NCBI RefSeq assembly: GCF_963669205.1
Contig: NZ_OY769915.1
Location: forward strand, 3,384,001-3,448,000
Reading direction: 5' to 3'
DNA: 64,000 bases
DNA from: an uncultured Roseibium sp.
GTDB taxonomy: Bacteria; Pseudomonadota; Alphaproteobacteria; Rhizobiales; Stappiaceae
Part shown: piece by piece, positions 16,324 through 25,222 of the stretch
Layout of the letters: every line of letters begins with the position of its first letter
Position numbering within the stretch: position 1 is the first letter of the stretch
Translations under genes and position numbers: made by a program
Notes under the pieces: generated by a model
The model's input: the letters and a program-made list of their open reading frames with translations, nothing else
Database searches by the model: none
Told to the model about the DNA's origin: nothing

Positions 16324-16869
16324 TCAGGCGGCGTGTTCGTGACACAACTGGTCGGCTTGCGCGGCTGAAAGATCGACATGCAGCAACGTGCAATGAAGAC
16401 CGGCTTCCGACGAGCTGTGATACTTGCACGTTTTGCACAGCCCGAATGACCGGAAGCCGCGCGCCTCAAGCTGAAACCTGATCAGTTCGGAAAGCGTTTT
16501 TTCAAGCGCGGCACCACTTTCGGTGTCGACCCTCCGGAGCGCATCATCAAGCGCATCCACCCGGTCGGCCAGGCCGAAACCCGCCCCCGTGACATCGTAG
16601 GAGATGGTGCGTTTGTCGCCGTCCGGCGCCGAACGCTCAATCAGCCCCTTTTTCTCCAGGGCCTTCAATGTTTGAGAGGCTGTCCCTCTTGTCGTGCACA
16701 GATAGTCCGCAACCTGGGACGGCGAGCGCGAAAACCGGTTCGCGCGCACAAGGTATCCCAGCGCACTGCGCTGCGCGGGATTGAGATCGTCCGCCCAGTC
16801 TTCGGAGGCTATGAGCCGTTGAAGGCGATCCAGCAGCGGTCGAACACGTGATCGGGAGTCGTTTTTCAT
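16324..16869 (-). CDS. MarR-family regulator with C-terminal Cys/His cluster
   Basis: Residues 10-130 are a MarR winged helix (SPSQVADYLCTTRGTASQTLKALEKKGLI as helix-turn-helix, DGDKRTISYDVT wing). The C-terminal tail (145-179) carries Cys145-x2-Cys148-x2-His151, Cys160, His164, Cys176, His177 and His179, which looks like a zinc or iron-sulfur site absent from ordinary MarR proteins. The gene starts 89 bases from the divergent exported-protein gene, with a perfect palindrome between them. It probably represses both itself and that gene in response to metal or redox state, by inference. Confidence 0.85.
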   Translation of the reverse strand: MKNDSRSRVRPLLDRLQRLIASEDWADDLNPAQRSALGYLVRANRFSRSPSQVADYLCTTRGTASQTLKALEKKGLIERSAPDGDKRTISYDVTGAGFGLADRVDALDDALRRVDTESGAALEKTLSELIRFQLEARGFRSFGLCKTCKYHSSSEAGLHCTLLHVDLSAAQADQLCHEHAA

Positions 16870-16879
16870 GGCCTATAAG

Positions 16880-16925
16880 TAGCGACTCAAAACAATTCTT
16901 GCAATAATAGCGACTCGCTATTATT
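16880..16925. promoter_or_regulatory. MarR operator: 23-bp perfect palindrome plus extra half-site
   Basis: AATAATAGCGA (16903-16913), one central base, and its exact reverse complement (16915-16925) form a perfect palindrome. A further TAGCGACTC (16880-16888) repeats its core. It lies between the divergent MarR and exported-protein genes, close to both starts. Confidence 0.75.
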
Positions 16926-16957
16926 AAACATCAGTCGAACCGGAAAGGAGTTTTTCC

Positions 16958-17710
16958 ATGCGTCCCTCAATCATTTATCTGACCTCATGCGCCCTGCTGG
17001 CCGTCACGCCTGCGCTTGCACATGACAAACACACCCACGCGGTCAATCAGGAGACCGCGATCCATTCGCCGGCGGAAAAGAGCAAAACGGCGTCCCTGGA
17101 CATCATCGCCGCGCATATTCACTCCGAAGGCAATGTCGTCACGTTTCACATGACCACCAACGGTGTCGCAGGTGCCGATACACCGGAGCCGACCGGTGAA
17201 GTCGCGGGAGCAGCCGTATGGTCCTATGTCTGGCCGACCACGCTTGATCCCTCCCTGGTTGGTTTCGAGGAAAGCGCCGGCATTCTCGCGATGGCGGCGA
17301 CCAATCACCCGGACTTCGACGACACACCGCTTTACGACGAAAATCTTGACGGCGATCTCGGCAATGACGGCGGCGTCTGGCACAGCCATTGGGTGGTCCT
17401 CGCCCCGACCGCGGCCTGCGGTCCGGGCGCTCTGGCGGTCAAGGACATCCCGGAAAACACGGCCCCCAGATTGCCGGCCACCTGGCCGGGCTTTCCCATC
17501 CTGCTCGACAGTCCGGGCTTCACGCCCGTATTCGACGGACCGGAGATCACGATCAGGGCTGCCGTCAACGGTGACGTTACCGGCGCGTCCTATGACGGCG
17601 TGACATCGGCACTGAAGGTCAACGAGAGCATTCACGCGCCGCTGTTGTGCGTCACGGATGTTTTTGATGTCGCCTCGGGCGACCTCTCGCTCCCGGGCAC
17701 CATTGAATGA
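16958..17710 (+). CDS. Exported protein of unknown function controlled by the MarR palindrome
   Basis: The 250-residue product begins with a signal peptide (about 1-21, ending PALA) followed by a His-rich start (HDKHTHAV). The mature part has an acidic DENLDGDLGNDGG turn and an HSHWVVL strand, with two Cys residues (near ACGPG and LLCVTD) that could form a disulfide. No domain is recognised. His and Asp richness plus the metal-type MarR partner hint at a metal-related periplasmic role, by inference. GGAAAGGAG precedes ATG 16958. Confidence 0.65.
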   Translation: MRPSIIYLTSCALLAVTPALAHDKHTHAVNQETAIHSPAEKSKTASLDIIAAHIHSEGNVVTFHMTTNGVAGADTPEPTGEVAGAAVWSYVWPTTLDPSLVGFEESAGILAMAATNHPDFDDTPLYDENLDGDLGNDGGVWHSHWVVLAPTAACGPGALAVKDIPENTAPRLPATWPGFPILLDSPGFTPVFDGPEITIRAAVNGDVTGASYDGVTSALKVNESIHAPLLCVTDVFDVASGDLSLPGTIE

Positions 17711-17720
17711 GACAGTCGAT

Positions 17721-17745
17721 TGGTGGAGAGAATCGCTCTCCACCA
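17721..17745 (+). terminator. Hairpin after the exported-protein gene
   Basis: TGGTGGAGAG AATCG CTCTCCACCA is a perfect 10-bp stem 11 bases after the stop. No T-run follows, so termination is probable but not certain. The rest of 17746-17911 shows nothing recognisable. Confidence 0.55.
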
Positions 17746-17911
17746 GTTCCGGGGTGGAGGACCGGTCAATGGCCGGATCCCGACGAACCGTCTTCGAGCG
17801 CCATGTGGGTTTCGTGGGTGGTGCCTGGTGTCGTGTCTGGCGTCTTGTCCGGCATCAACGCACCCTGAGCGATCGGATACCGACCGGTTCCGGTTGGAAT
17901 ATATCGTGCAA

Positions 17912-18090
17912 GACTAGGGCACGGACTCACAAATGAAGTCAATTTTGTTTGGATTGTTTTGACCAGCTGCGAGGAGCGAAACCGCAGGAAATGTGGTTCA
18001 TTTTCAAACCTTTCGCGACGCGGCAGATGGCCAAAACGGCCAAATCCGAAGGACGGCTAAATGGGCTTCATCTTTGGGTCCGTACCCTAG
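17912..18090. mobile_element. MITE-A copy 1 (179 bp, internally deleted)
   Basis: The element begins CTAGGGCACGGACTC and ends GGGTCCGTACCCTAG, giving inverted ends of about 25 bp; both outer edges read CTAG, the likely duplicated target. The interior matches copy 2 at 48433-48702 over about 150 bases with scattered mismatches, but lacks roughly 90 bases near the right end. It has no coding capacity, so it depends on a transposase elsewhere (IS5-like CTAG preference, inference). The CTA at its right edge is the TAG stop of the next gene on the minus strand. Confidence 0.85.
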
Positions 18091-19208
18091 ATCGGGTACC
18101 GCAGAAGCGCGGCCAGCGGTGTGGATCCCGGCAGGTCCTTCTGCCGCACACTCAGAACGTCGCCGCCGGTCTGGATAACGCGGGACGCGATTTCCGAAAG
18201 AACATCATAGGTGTCCGGTCCCGCTGTCTCGCTGAAGGTTGCCTCGCCGGTGACCCCGTCTATCGTCCCCGGAACAGCTGCTTCCATGTTGACCAGCAGC
18301 GTTTCGACGGCGCCGAAGGTTGCCAGCCGGGCGGCTTCACTTACGCTGTCGCTGGCGCGTCGGTCATTGACCCGGCCGGCGTAAGTCTCCCGGACATTTT
18401 GCAGCTGGTCCTCGTAGTGGGTATCGATCAGTTGACGCGAGGCGGACGCGATGTCCGCGTCGGAGCTGTCTTCGGAGACACCGTCAGGCTGGCCGTTGAG
18501 CACATTGTCGTAGCTGCAGACGGACAGGAAGATCGAGCGCATCGGTTCGTGGGCAACAAGGACCAGGGGAATATCCCGGCCGGCCAGAAGCGGGCGCAGC
18601 GCCGCATCGACACGCCTTGAATAGGCAAGAAGATGGACTTTCTGCCCCTCGCTCCCCTGCAGACGCCCCTTGGGTGCGCGCCCGAGAATGCTGCTTTTTC
18701 CGGCAACGCTCGCGGCATCGTCCGGCATGCCGGAAACCTTGACCTCACCGGCAGGACGATCTCCGTTGATCTCGATCACGCGGACACTTTTCTGGCCAAG
18801 CACCAGCGCAACGGCGTTGTGGGGAAACGCGACAGCACGCAACAGGGGCGTCAGATGAAATCTGTCCGAGATTTCAGCGGTGTCGTTCAGATGATTGGGC
18901 AGCCTGAAGGTGCGGACATTTTCCGGCGTCGCAAAGACGACAAGGCTCTCGGACTGACGGCCCCAGAAGTCGTCATCCTCAACGATATCCGCGAGATTAG
19001 CCTCAAGGTCCGAGATCTCCGATTTTGTCAATCGGCCGTCGCTGACCTCCTGAACCGCCGCGTGTGCCAGGTTGGCAAACTTCGTGCGATCCTGCTGCGC
19101 GTCCTGTGTGACCGGTGTCGTACGGAGCGTGAAACTCAGGGACACCGGATTGCGCTTGCGCGCAAGTTTCTTGATGTCGGAAAAAGTCGGGATGTCGACG
19201 TAGTGCAC
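18087..19208 (-). CDS. baeRF-like (archaeo-eukaryotic release-factor-related) protein
   Basis: The 373-residue protein shows segments seen in bacterial relatives of eRF1 (baeRF families): an opening VDIPTFSDIKKLARKR, SESLVVFATPENVRTFRLP, TPLLRAVAFPHNAVALVLGQ and a C-terminal stretch with AVETLLVNM. These proteins are thought to act on ribosomes, though most are uncharacterised. GTG 19208, preceded by GGAGG at five bases, is preferred over the longer frame from 19277, whose extra 23 residues are Arg-rich. Its TAG stop lies in the CTAG at the edge of a MITE copy. The gene is flanked upstream by the sulfatase locus. Confidence 0.6.
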   Translation of the reverse strand: MHYVDIPTFSDIKKLARKRNPVSLSFTLRTTPVTQDAQQDRTKFANLAHAAVQEVSDGRLTKSEISDLEANLADIVEDDDFWGRQSESLVVFATPENVRTFRLPNHLNDTAEISDRFHLTPLLRAVAFPHNAVALVLGQKSVRVIEINGDRPAGEVKVSGMPDDAASVAGKSSILGRAPKGRLQGSEGQKVHLLAYSRRVDAALRPLLAGRDIPLVLVAHEPMRSIFLSVCSYDNVLNGQPDGVSEDSSDADIASASRQLIDTHYEDQLQNVRETYAGRVNDRRASDSVSEAARLATFGAVETLLVNMEAAVPGTIDGVTGEATFSETAGPDTYDVLSEIASRVIQTGGDVLSVRQKDLPGSTPLAALLRYPI

Positions 19209-19334
19209 GGTACCCTCCACCGGTCGGACGCTGCAGACCGACCGACGCAAACCTTGGGAGAGCCAACGCGCAATCACAGAGTGTGAGATCGCTCAGGGGT
19301 GGAAAGGTGCACGGCTGCGGTGTTCATGCGGCAT

Positions 19335-20879
19335 CTATGCCTGTGCCGTCGGCAGCGGCACACGGTCTACATGGGCCATTTCCTGGCGGACAAGCATCTC
19401 CATGAGTTCGGCGCGCTGCCCCGCATGAAGGGGACTGTCCCAAAGATTGTGGAATTCACCGGGATCGTCGCGCAGATGATAGAGTTCGCCCCAGGCGATC
19501 CCCTCGAACATCGACAAACGCCAGTCCGCGGTTCGCAGCGTGTGAACGCGCGGAACGCGCCCGAGGCCACGATTGGTCTTTTGGTGGTCGTACTGGATGA
19601 AGGCGGCCTCCCGCCCGCCCGACAGCAGCGAACGCCCCTGCATGCCGATTGCAGCTTCGACACGGGCGCGCTCCAGGATGGTTGTCCCCATATCATGGGT
19701 CTGACCGATTTCACCGGTCCGTCCGGGTCTGTCGGCCGAAGGGTCCGACCATATGAACGGAACCCGCGTCAGTTCCTCATAGGCTGCAGGTCCCTTGAAC
19801 AGCATTCTGTGGTCACCCAGATGATCGCCATGATCGGTCGTGAATATCGTTACGGCATTCCTGGCCTTTGCTTGCGAACATACCTGTCCGACCGCATCGT
19901 CGATCATCGAGATCATGCCGCAGGTCAGCGCTCGGGCCTCCCTCACCTCCTGGGCATAGGTGCCCAGAACCGCAAATGAACCCGGATTTGCCCGTCCGGT
20001 CTCGCGGTCCTCAAGCACGCTCGCCACATGCGCCGGAGGGTTCCAGTCGTTCGCCTCAAACACGGCAGGGATCGGCATGTCCGCCGGATCGTACATGTCC
20101 CAGTATCGTCCCGGCGGGTTGAACGGGTGATGCGGGTCCGGAAAGGACACCATCAGGAAGAAAGGCTGGTCGTCATCCGCGTTTTCCGCGAGCCAGGCCG
20201 ACGCGCGTTCGGCAATGTAGCTCGTGGAGTAGAGCTCCTCCGGAAGGGCCGTGCGAATGGCTTGCGGGCAGGCGTAGTCGTGGGTCAACTGGTTCTCTGC
20301 GCCAAGAAACCGGTCGGCATCTGGAGCCCGTTCCAAAAGCCAGTCCCGGTAGTTGCCGCCGCAGGCGTCCCCATGCCTGGTGACGAGTTCCACATGGTCG
20401 AAGCCGTAGAACGGCAGCGGCGTATCGTAGGAAGTCCGCCTCGGGTCCTCGGCGAGATAGGTTTCAAGATCATGCCGGACAGCTTGTGACAGGGCGCCCG
20501 ATGCGCGGTGGAAGCCGGTGCGGGTCTCCGGCGCCTCAAGCATGGGCGGTTTGCCGGAAAAAGTCTGCAGGTGGCTCTTGCCGATGAGCGCGGTCTTGTA
20601 TCCCGCATCACGCAGGAGCTCGACGAAGGTGACATGCCGCTTGTCGAGCGGGATACCGTTTGCGCGCACGCCATGGCTGGACGGCATCCGGCAGGTCATG
20701 AAACTCGCGCGGTTCGGCATACAGACCGGGCTGGCGACGTAAAACCTGTCCCATATCGTTCCGTTGGAGGCAATCGCGTCGATGTTCGGCGTCTTCAGCA
20801 CCGGATGACCGGTGCAGCCCAGAAAATCGGCCCTGTGCTGATCGGTCATGAAGAGGATGAAGTCAGGCCGTCTTGGCAT
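19335..20879 (-). CDS. Type I sulfatase (formylglycine-dependent)
   Basis: The 514-residue product has ILFMTDQHRADFLGC at the start (metal-binding Asp), and Cys53-Met-Pro-Asn-Arg57 within ASPVCMPNRASF, the C-x-P-x-R signature whose Cys becomes formylglycine. It also has IGKSHLQ, FPDPHHPF and TTDHGDHLGDH for the metal and sulfate pocket. No signal peptide, so cytosolic. The substrate class is sulfate esters or, in relatives, choline-sulfate or phosphonate esters. ATG 20879 overlaps the end of the TRAP permease gene by 17 bases, so the two are translationally coupled. Confidence 0.88.
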   Translation of the reverse strand: MPRRPDFILFMTDQHRADFLGCTGHPVLKTPNIDAIASNGTIWDRFYVASPVCMPNRASFMTCRMPSSHGVRANGIPLDKRHVTFVELLRDAGYKTALIGKSHLQTFSGKPPMLEAPETRTGFHRASGALSQAVRHDLETYLAEDPRRTSYDTPLPFYGFDHVELVTRHGDACGGNYRDWLLERAPDADRFLGAENQLTHDYACPQAIRTALPEELYSTSYIAERASAWLAENADDDQPFFLMVSFPDPHHPFNPPGRYWDMYDPADMPIPAVFEANDWNPPAHVASVLEDRETGRANPGSFAVLGTYAQEVREARALTCGMISMIDDAVGQVCSQAKARNAVTIFTTDHGDHLGDHRMLFKGPAAYEELTRVPFIWSDPSADRPGRTGEIGQTHDMGTTILERARVEAAIGMQGRSLLSGGREAAFIQYDHQKTNRGLGRVPRVHTLRTADWRLSMFEGIAWGELYHLRDDPGEFHNLWDSPLHAGQRAELMEMLVRQEMAHVDRVPLPTAQA

Positions 20880-23205
20880 GGGCGGCGGACCGGTTGTGCA
20901 GGAGCAGGAGAAGTGCGGTCGCGACCGCCGCCCCAATCCAGATCAGTTCAAGTTTCATCATCAGCAACACCGCCAGGCCAAGCCGCAACGCGATCTCCCA
21001 GGCTGGCAGCGTTCGCCGGTCGAACGCGGCGAGCGCCGACGACAGAAGATAGAGGGCGACCAGCAGCCGGCCCAGCAGAAGCAGCATGGCCCCGAAATGA
21101 ACCTCGGCGTCATACCCGGGCAGAAAGGCATTGCCACCGCTCGCCTGAGGATCAAGACGCGCTTCCGTGATCAGAAGCAGCTCCGGATAAAAAGCGAAGA
21201 TAAACGGCACCACGAACATCACGATCCCGGACCGCACCGCGGAGAGCGAGGTTGCCACGGGTTCCGCCTTGGTGATCGTGGCGGCTGCGAAAGCCGCCAG
21301 CGCAACAGGGGGCGTGATGGCACTCGCGACGGCAAAGTAGAAGATGAACATGTGAGACGTGAACAGCGACAGGCCGAGACCGGCGAGAACGGGGCCCATG
21401 AGCAGGGCCGCGTTGATGTAGGCTGGCACGGCAGGCATGCCCATGCCCAGAAGCACGGCCAGCAGCATCGTCAGCAGAAGTGCGACAAACTGGAAGAACA
21501 TCGATCCGCTGCCACCAAGATCGAGACTGTTCAGCCACGCCAGAACATCGAGCGAAAGAAACACCGGCAGCCCCGTGAAGGACAGGCAGAAGTCGATGAT
21601 CGAGACCGCGAGAAACATCAGGTAGAGCGTCGATATCAGGATACCTGCGTTGGAAAGCCCGTCGATGATCTTGCGGGGCCGCGCGCGCACCTCGGGATCC
21701 AGAAACAGCAATCCGAGCAGCAGCATCACCGCCCACCATCCTGCCGCGCCGGCAGAGCCGGCGGAGTTCTGAATGGTCTGCTGCACCCAACTCAGGCTCT
21801 GCACCTGACAGCCGGCATCGGTAAAGACCCGCTCCGCGCCCAGAAATCCGCCGAAAAGCCCACAGCCAACCGCATCCTTGGGGGTCAGCAACAGCATCAG
21901 GATCAGCAGGATCGGACCGAAGATCATCACCAGATTGAGATAGTCCTGGCGCTCCAGTGTCATCTCTTCCGTAATCTTGCCGATCGCGGTGATGTTCTGT
22001 TTCCTGGACTGGAAGATCGCCGACAGGAACAGGCAATAGAAATAGGCCAGTGCGGGAATGATGGCGGCAACGATGACGCTTGAATACGGAATCGCGGTGA
22101 GCGACGCCAGGATGAAGGCGGCGACGCCCATCACCGGGGGCATGATCGACCCGCCTGACGAGGCCGCCGCCTCGACGCCGCCTGCAAACACCTTGCTGAA
22201 CCCGCGTTTCAGCATCATCGGTATGGTCAGGACGCCGGTCGACAGGACGTTGACGATCGGCCCCCCGGAGATGGTGCCGAACATGGCCGACGACACGATG
22301 GCCGCATGTGCAGGACCGCCGCGCAGATGCCGTGTCCAGCGGAATGCCAGCTTGATGAGCGACTTTCCTCCGGCAGAACTTCCGAACAGCGCACCGAGAA
22401 CCAGATAGGGAAAGATCGTGTTCAGGACGATGTCCATGAACCGGCCAAGCAGACCCGAGGAATTGTTGACCAGGACATCGTGAACGCGCGGCCGGCCGTC
22501 CGACAAGAGGCGCGGTTCGCCCGCCAGCTTGGTCACGAAATATTTGTTGATGTCGTCGGCGCCGTAGACGTACCAGATCAGTACGGTAAGGATCGTGTAG
22601 GCCGAGACCAGGATCGCGACGATCACGAGCGGCAGTCCCCAGACCTTGACGTTGTAGGAAAGGAAAACGACGATCGCCAGGCCGACGATCAGCACGAGCC
22701 AGCCGCCGGTCGTATTCACGCATTGCGGGTCTTCGACGGTTGTTGGCGCCGGAAGTCCCAGACTTTCGCTGAATGCGGCCGCAGCCGCCAGGCTTTCCTC
22801 GATCAGCCGCGCCCGGTCACCGGTGATCCGGTCCACGAGACACACCGACTCGATCTCGATGAGGTAGGTCAGCGAAACCGTGAACGCCATGACCACGAGC
22901 GCAAGATCGAGATAGAAGCCGAATTGGCGCTTGATCACGCTCTTGTCGCGCCAGTCGCGCCACAAGGAATGTTTCAAGACGACAATCAGCATCATCAGCG
23001 CGAAGAAAAACGGATAAAACCATTCGAACGGAAACTTGCGTAACTTTGCGGCGGCATTCCCCGACAGGTTCGCGATCAGGGCGTCGTAGCCAGGTATGCC
23101 GGGCGTCGAATTGACGAGCCCGACAAGCACCATCGCGACCGAAAGGAAATAGAGCAGCTGGAGGGAGAAACTGCGACGATCCCGGGTATCGTTTGAGCCG
23201 ACCAT
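20863..23205 (-). CDS. TRAP transporter fused permease (DctQ-DctM type, TAXI class)
   Basis: The 780-residue membrane protein merges the small 4-helix and large 12-helix TRAP subunits. Hydrophobic helices fill the sequence from residue 18, with characteristic permease segments such as FGTISGGPIVNVLSTGVLTI, EAAASSGGSIMPPVMG and GMGMPAVPAYINAALL. It uses the sodium gradient to import a substrate delivered by the TAXI receptor encoded just upstream on the same strand. ATG 23205, with GGAAGGTG upstream, is preferred over TTG 23241. The downstream sulfatase overlaps it, suggesting the imported ligand is a sulfated or phosphonated compound. Confidence 0.9.
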   Translation of the reverse strand: MVGSNDTRDRRSFSLQLLYFLSVAMVLVGLVNSTPGIPGYDALIANLSGNAAAKLRKFPFEWFYPFFFALMMLIVVLKHSLWRDWRDKSVIKRQFGFYLDLALVVMAFTVSLTYLIEIESVCLVDRITGDRARLIEESLAAAAAFSESLGLPAPTTVEDPQCVNTTGGWLVLIVGLAIVVFLSYNVKVWGLPLVIVAILVSAYTILTVLIWYVYGADDINKYFVTKLAGEPRLLSDGRPRVHDVLVNNSSGLLGRFMDIVLNTIFPYLVLGALFGSSAGGKSLIKLAFRWTRHLRGGPAHAAIVSSAMFGTISGGPIVNVLSTGVLTIPMMLKRGFSKVFAGGVEAAASSGGSIMPPVMGVAAFILASLTAIPYSSVIVAAIIPALAYFYCLFLSAIFQSRKQNITAIGKITEEMTLERQDYLNLVMIFGPILLILMLLLTPKDAVGCGLFGGFLGAERVFTDAGCQVQSLSWVQQTIQNSAGSAGAAGWWAVMLLLGLLFLDPEVRARPRKIIDGLSNAGILISTLYLMFLAVSIIDFCLSFTGLPVFLSLDVLAWLNSLDLGGSGSMFFQFVALLLTMLLAVLLGMGMPAVPAYINAALLMGPVLAGLGLSLFTSHMFIFYFAVASAITPPVALAAFAAATITKAEPVATSLSAVRSGIVMFVVPFIFAFYPELLLITEARLDPQASGGNAFLPGYDAEVHFGAMLLLLGRLLVALYLLSSALAAFDRRTLPAWEIALRLGLAVLLMMKLELIWIGAAVATALLLLLHNRSAAHAKTA

Positions 23206-23268
23206 TGTACCGTTCACCTTCCGGACAACGGCCGGGCGCAAGGTGCACCCGGCCGGTTGATCCGGACC

Positions 23269-24312
23269 TTACTTGGCACAGTCAGGAAGGGTGTATCCGG
23301 CTTCTTCCCAGGCAGCGACCGCCCCCGGGTGGTATTTCAGCGGGTTCGGTCCGCACATGTCAGTGACTTCGATCGCGGTCTCGCCATGCCAGGTCACGGG
23401 CATGAACGGCGCTTTCGCGTGATAGATCGACTCGATATTTTCAATGGCCGCAGCGGTCAGCGACTTTGCCAGCTCGAAATCCATGCTCTTGTTCACGATG
23501 TCCGCACCAACAGTGCCAGGCCCCCGGAACGTGCCGTCCTCGGAAACGACCGTGACACCGTCACCGTAGCCCATGTCTTCAATCGGCATGGAGAACTTCA
23601 CGGTTCCGGGCAGTTTGGCGACATTGTTGAACGCTTCGCTGTCATAAACCGCTTTCGAGACGGAAAAGATCGAAATGTTACCTGATGCCATGCTCGCCGA
23701 AACGCGCGGATCCGGGAACGACATGGGCAGAACGAAGGCATCTGCAGAACCGTCCTGCATCGTCTTGACCGCTTGTCCCCAGTTCACCTGGACACCCGTA
23801 TAGCCGTTGCCTTCCTCAAGGCCTGAGCTGGTCTTGATGAGCAGTCTTGCATTGGTCAGCGCGGCCCCGCGGGGCGGACCGTTGAAGATGGTTTTTCCCT
23901 CCAGGCCGTCCCAGCCGCTGATGTTGGAACTGTCGAAAGCAATGAGCCCCTGAACCGAAATCCGGTAGGTGTAGAGGACGGCGAGTTCGCTTGCGAGCTC
24001 CGCGCCTTTCTCCGCGCCAAGTCCGGCATAGGGCCCGACCCCCTTCGACAACAGGAAGGGCAGAATGAAGGGAGCGGCAGCGATATCGGTCTTGCCCTCG
24101 GCAACATTCTGGACCGAGTTTGTCAGCGTCTGGCCCGCCGTCACCTGGATATCCGCAACCCCGGCCTTGGCGGCTGCCTCCGACAGCGCAATAATGGAGA
24201 TACCCGGCGTGGTGTTCGGCGCCGCGGTTTCAGCTGACAGGATTGTTTGTGCCTGTGCACCGGTCGTCAGGCACAACACTGCGGCAAGGGTTCCCAAGAC
24301 AATTCGAGACAT
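23269..24312 (-). CDS. TRAP-TAXI periplasmic substrate-binding protein
   Basis: The 347-residue receptor has a signal peptide (about 1-21, ending AQA) and the TAXI-type NMT1-like fold signatures: TAGQTLTNSVQNVAEGKTDIA, LEGKTIFNGPPRGAALTNARLL, GVQVNWGQAVKTMQDGSADAF and a late YHPGAVAAWEEAG. It captures the substrate in the periplasm for the fused permease encoded 63 bases downstream. ATG 24312 follows GGGAGGAAAACG, which decides the start over the longer frame. Its promoter region is shared with the divergent GST gene. Confidence 0.9.
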   Translation of the reverse strand: MSRIVLGTLAAVLCLTTGAQAQTILSAETAAPNTTPGISIIALSEAAAKAGVADIQVTAGQTLTNSVQNVAEGKTDIAAAPFILPFLLSKGVGPYAGLGAEKGAELASELAVLYTYRISVQGLIAFDSSNISGWDGLEGKTIFNGPPRGAALTNARLLIKTSSGLEEGNGYTGVQVNWGQAVKTMQDGSADAFVLPMSFPDPRVSASMASGNISIFSVSKAVYDSEAFNNVAKLPGTVKFSMPIEDMGYGDGVTVVSEDGTFRGPGTVGADIVNKSMDFELAKSLTAAAIENIESIYHAKAPFMPVTWHGETAIEVTDMCGPNPLKYHPGAVAAWEEAGYTLPDCAK

Positions 24313-24387
24313 CGTTTTCCTCCCTGATCGATGTTTCCTTTGCCCCCGCTTTGCCGGCCAACCCTCCCAAGCGACGCGAGACACAGC

Positions 24388-24419
24388 ATCAAAAATATCG
24401 ACATTTTTTCTATTTTGAT
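24388..24419. promoter_or_regulatory. AT-rich divergent promoter with ATCAAAA/TTTTGAT dyad
   Basis: Between the TAXI receptor and GST genes lies an AT-rich stretch with a 7-bp inverted repeat, ATCAAAA (24388-24394) and TTTTGAT (24413-24419), spacing 18. It is a candidate operator for a regulator not present in the window. Confidence 0.35.
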
Positions 24420-24447
24420 AGTATTAGAGGTATTATGGAGAGTTTCA

Positions 24448-25125
24448 ATGCCTGAATTTTTGCTTTTTGTCGCCCCGAACACCTGTGCCCGCGTGCCGAC
24501 CATCGCGCTTGAGGAGATCGGTGTCCCCTTCGAGACGGAACTGGTGCGTACAGCCGCCAACCAGCAGAACTCGCCTGAGTTCCTGAAAATCAATCCGAAA
24601 GGCAAGGTGCCGACCCTTGTTGTCGACGGCGTTCCGCTGACCGAGAATGTCGCAATCCTCAGTTGGCTGAACGCCCGCTACCCGGAGGCAAACCTGTTGC
24701 CGGAGACGTCGGACGCGTTCGAAAGCGCACAACAGATCGCGGACTTGTCGTTCTTTTCCGCAACGGTGCACCCGATCGTGACCCGGGTGGCGATGCCGCT
24801 CAAGTTCATCGAGGACAAGGCCCTGTCGTTCGAAATCGTGCGGCCGGTCGGCATCGAGGCCATGAACAAGGTCATGAACATGATCGAGGCGCGCCTGGCC
24901 GACGGCCCCTGGTGGTACGGCGACACCTGGTCAGCCCTGGACGGATACCTGTACTGGGTCTGGGGCCGGATCACCGGCGTCGGCTATCCGGCCGAAAACT
25001 ACCCGAATATCCGCCGGCACTTCGACCTCAACAACGAGCGGCCCGCGGTTCAGCGTGCAATGGCACGCGAGGCAACGAACATAGAAGTGCTCAAGTCCGA
25101 GGGTCTCTACAAGGCGCCGCGCTGA
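24448..25125 (+). CDS. Glutathione S-transferase family protein
   Basis: The 225-residue protein has an N-terminal thioredoxin-fold domain (FVAPNTCARVPTIALEEIGVPFE, with the cis-Pro segment GKVPTLVVDG and TENVAILSWL) and an all-helical C-terminal domain (ADGPWWYGDTWSALDGYLYWV). TATGGAGAG lies before ATG 24448. Position between the TAXI receptor and a second sulfatase suggests it handles a compound or cleavage product from that pathway, but a general detoxification role is equally possible. Confidence 0.85.
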   Translation: MPEFLLFVAPNTCARVPTIALEEIGVPFETELVRTAANQQNSPEFLKINPKGKVPTLVVDGVPLTENVAILSWLNARYPEANLLPETSDAFESAQQIADLSFFSATVHPIVTRVAMPLKFIEDKALSFEIVRPVGIEAMNKVMNMIEARLADGPWWYGDTWSALDGYLYWVWGRITGVGYPAENYPNIRRHFDLNNERPAVQRAMAREATNIEVLKSEGLYKAPR

Positions 25126-25222
25126 CACTGCGGCTCCCGGTCAATAACGGTCGGGTGTCCTGGCGAAATCCGCCTTTCAGGATCAATCAGCGCAGCGTCT
25201 CCAGGAAAGTGATGGGCATCAG

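Noticed and set aside
21152..22723. 523-codon minus-strand frame inside the TRAP permease
   Set aside because: Arg/Gly-rich shadow in another frame of the permease gene; no protein motifs.
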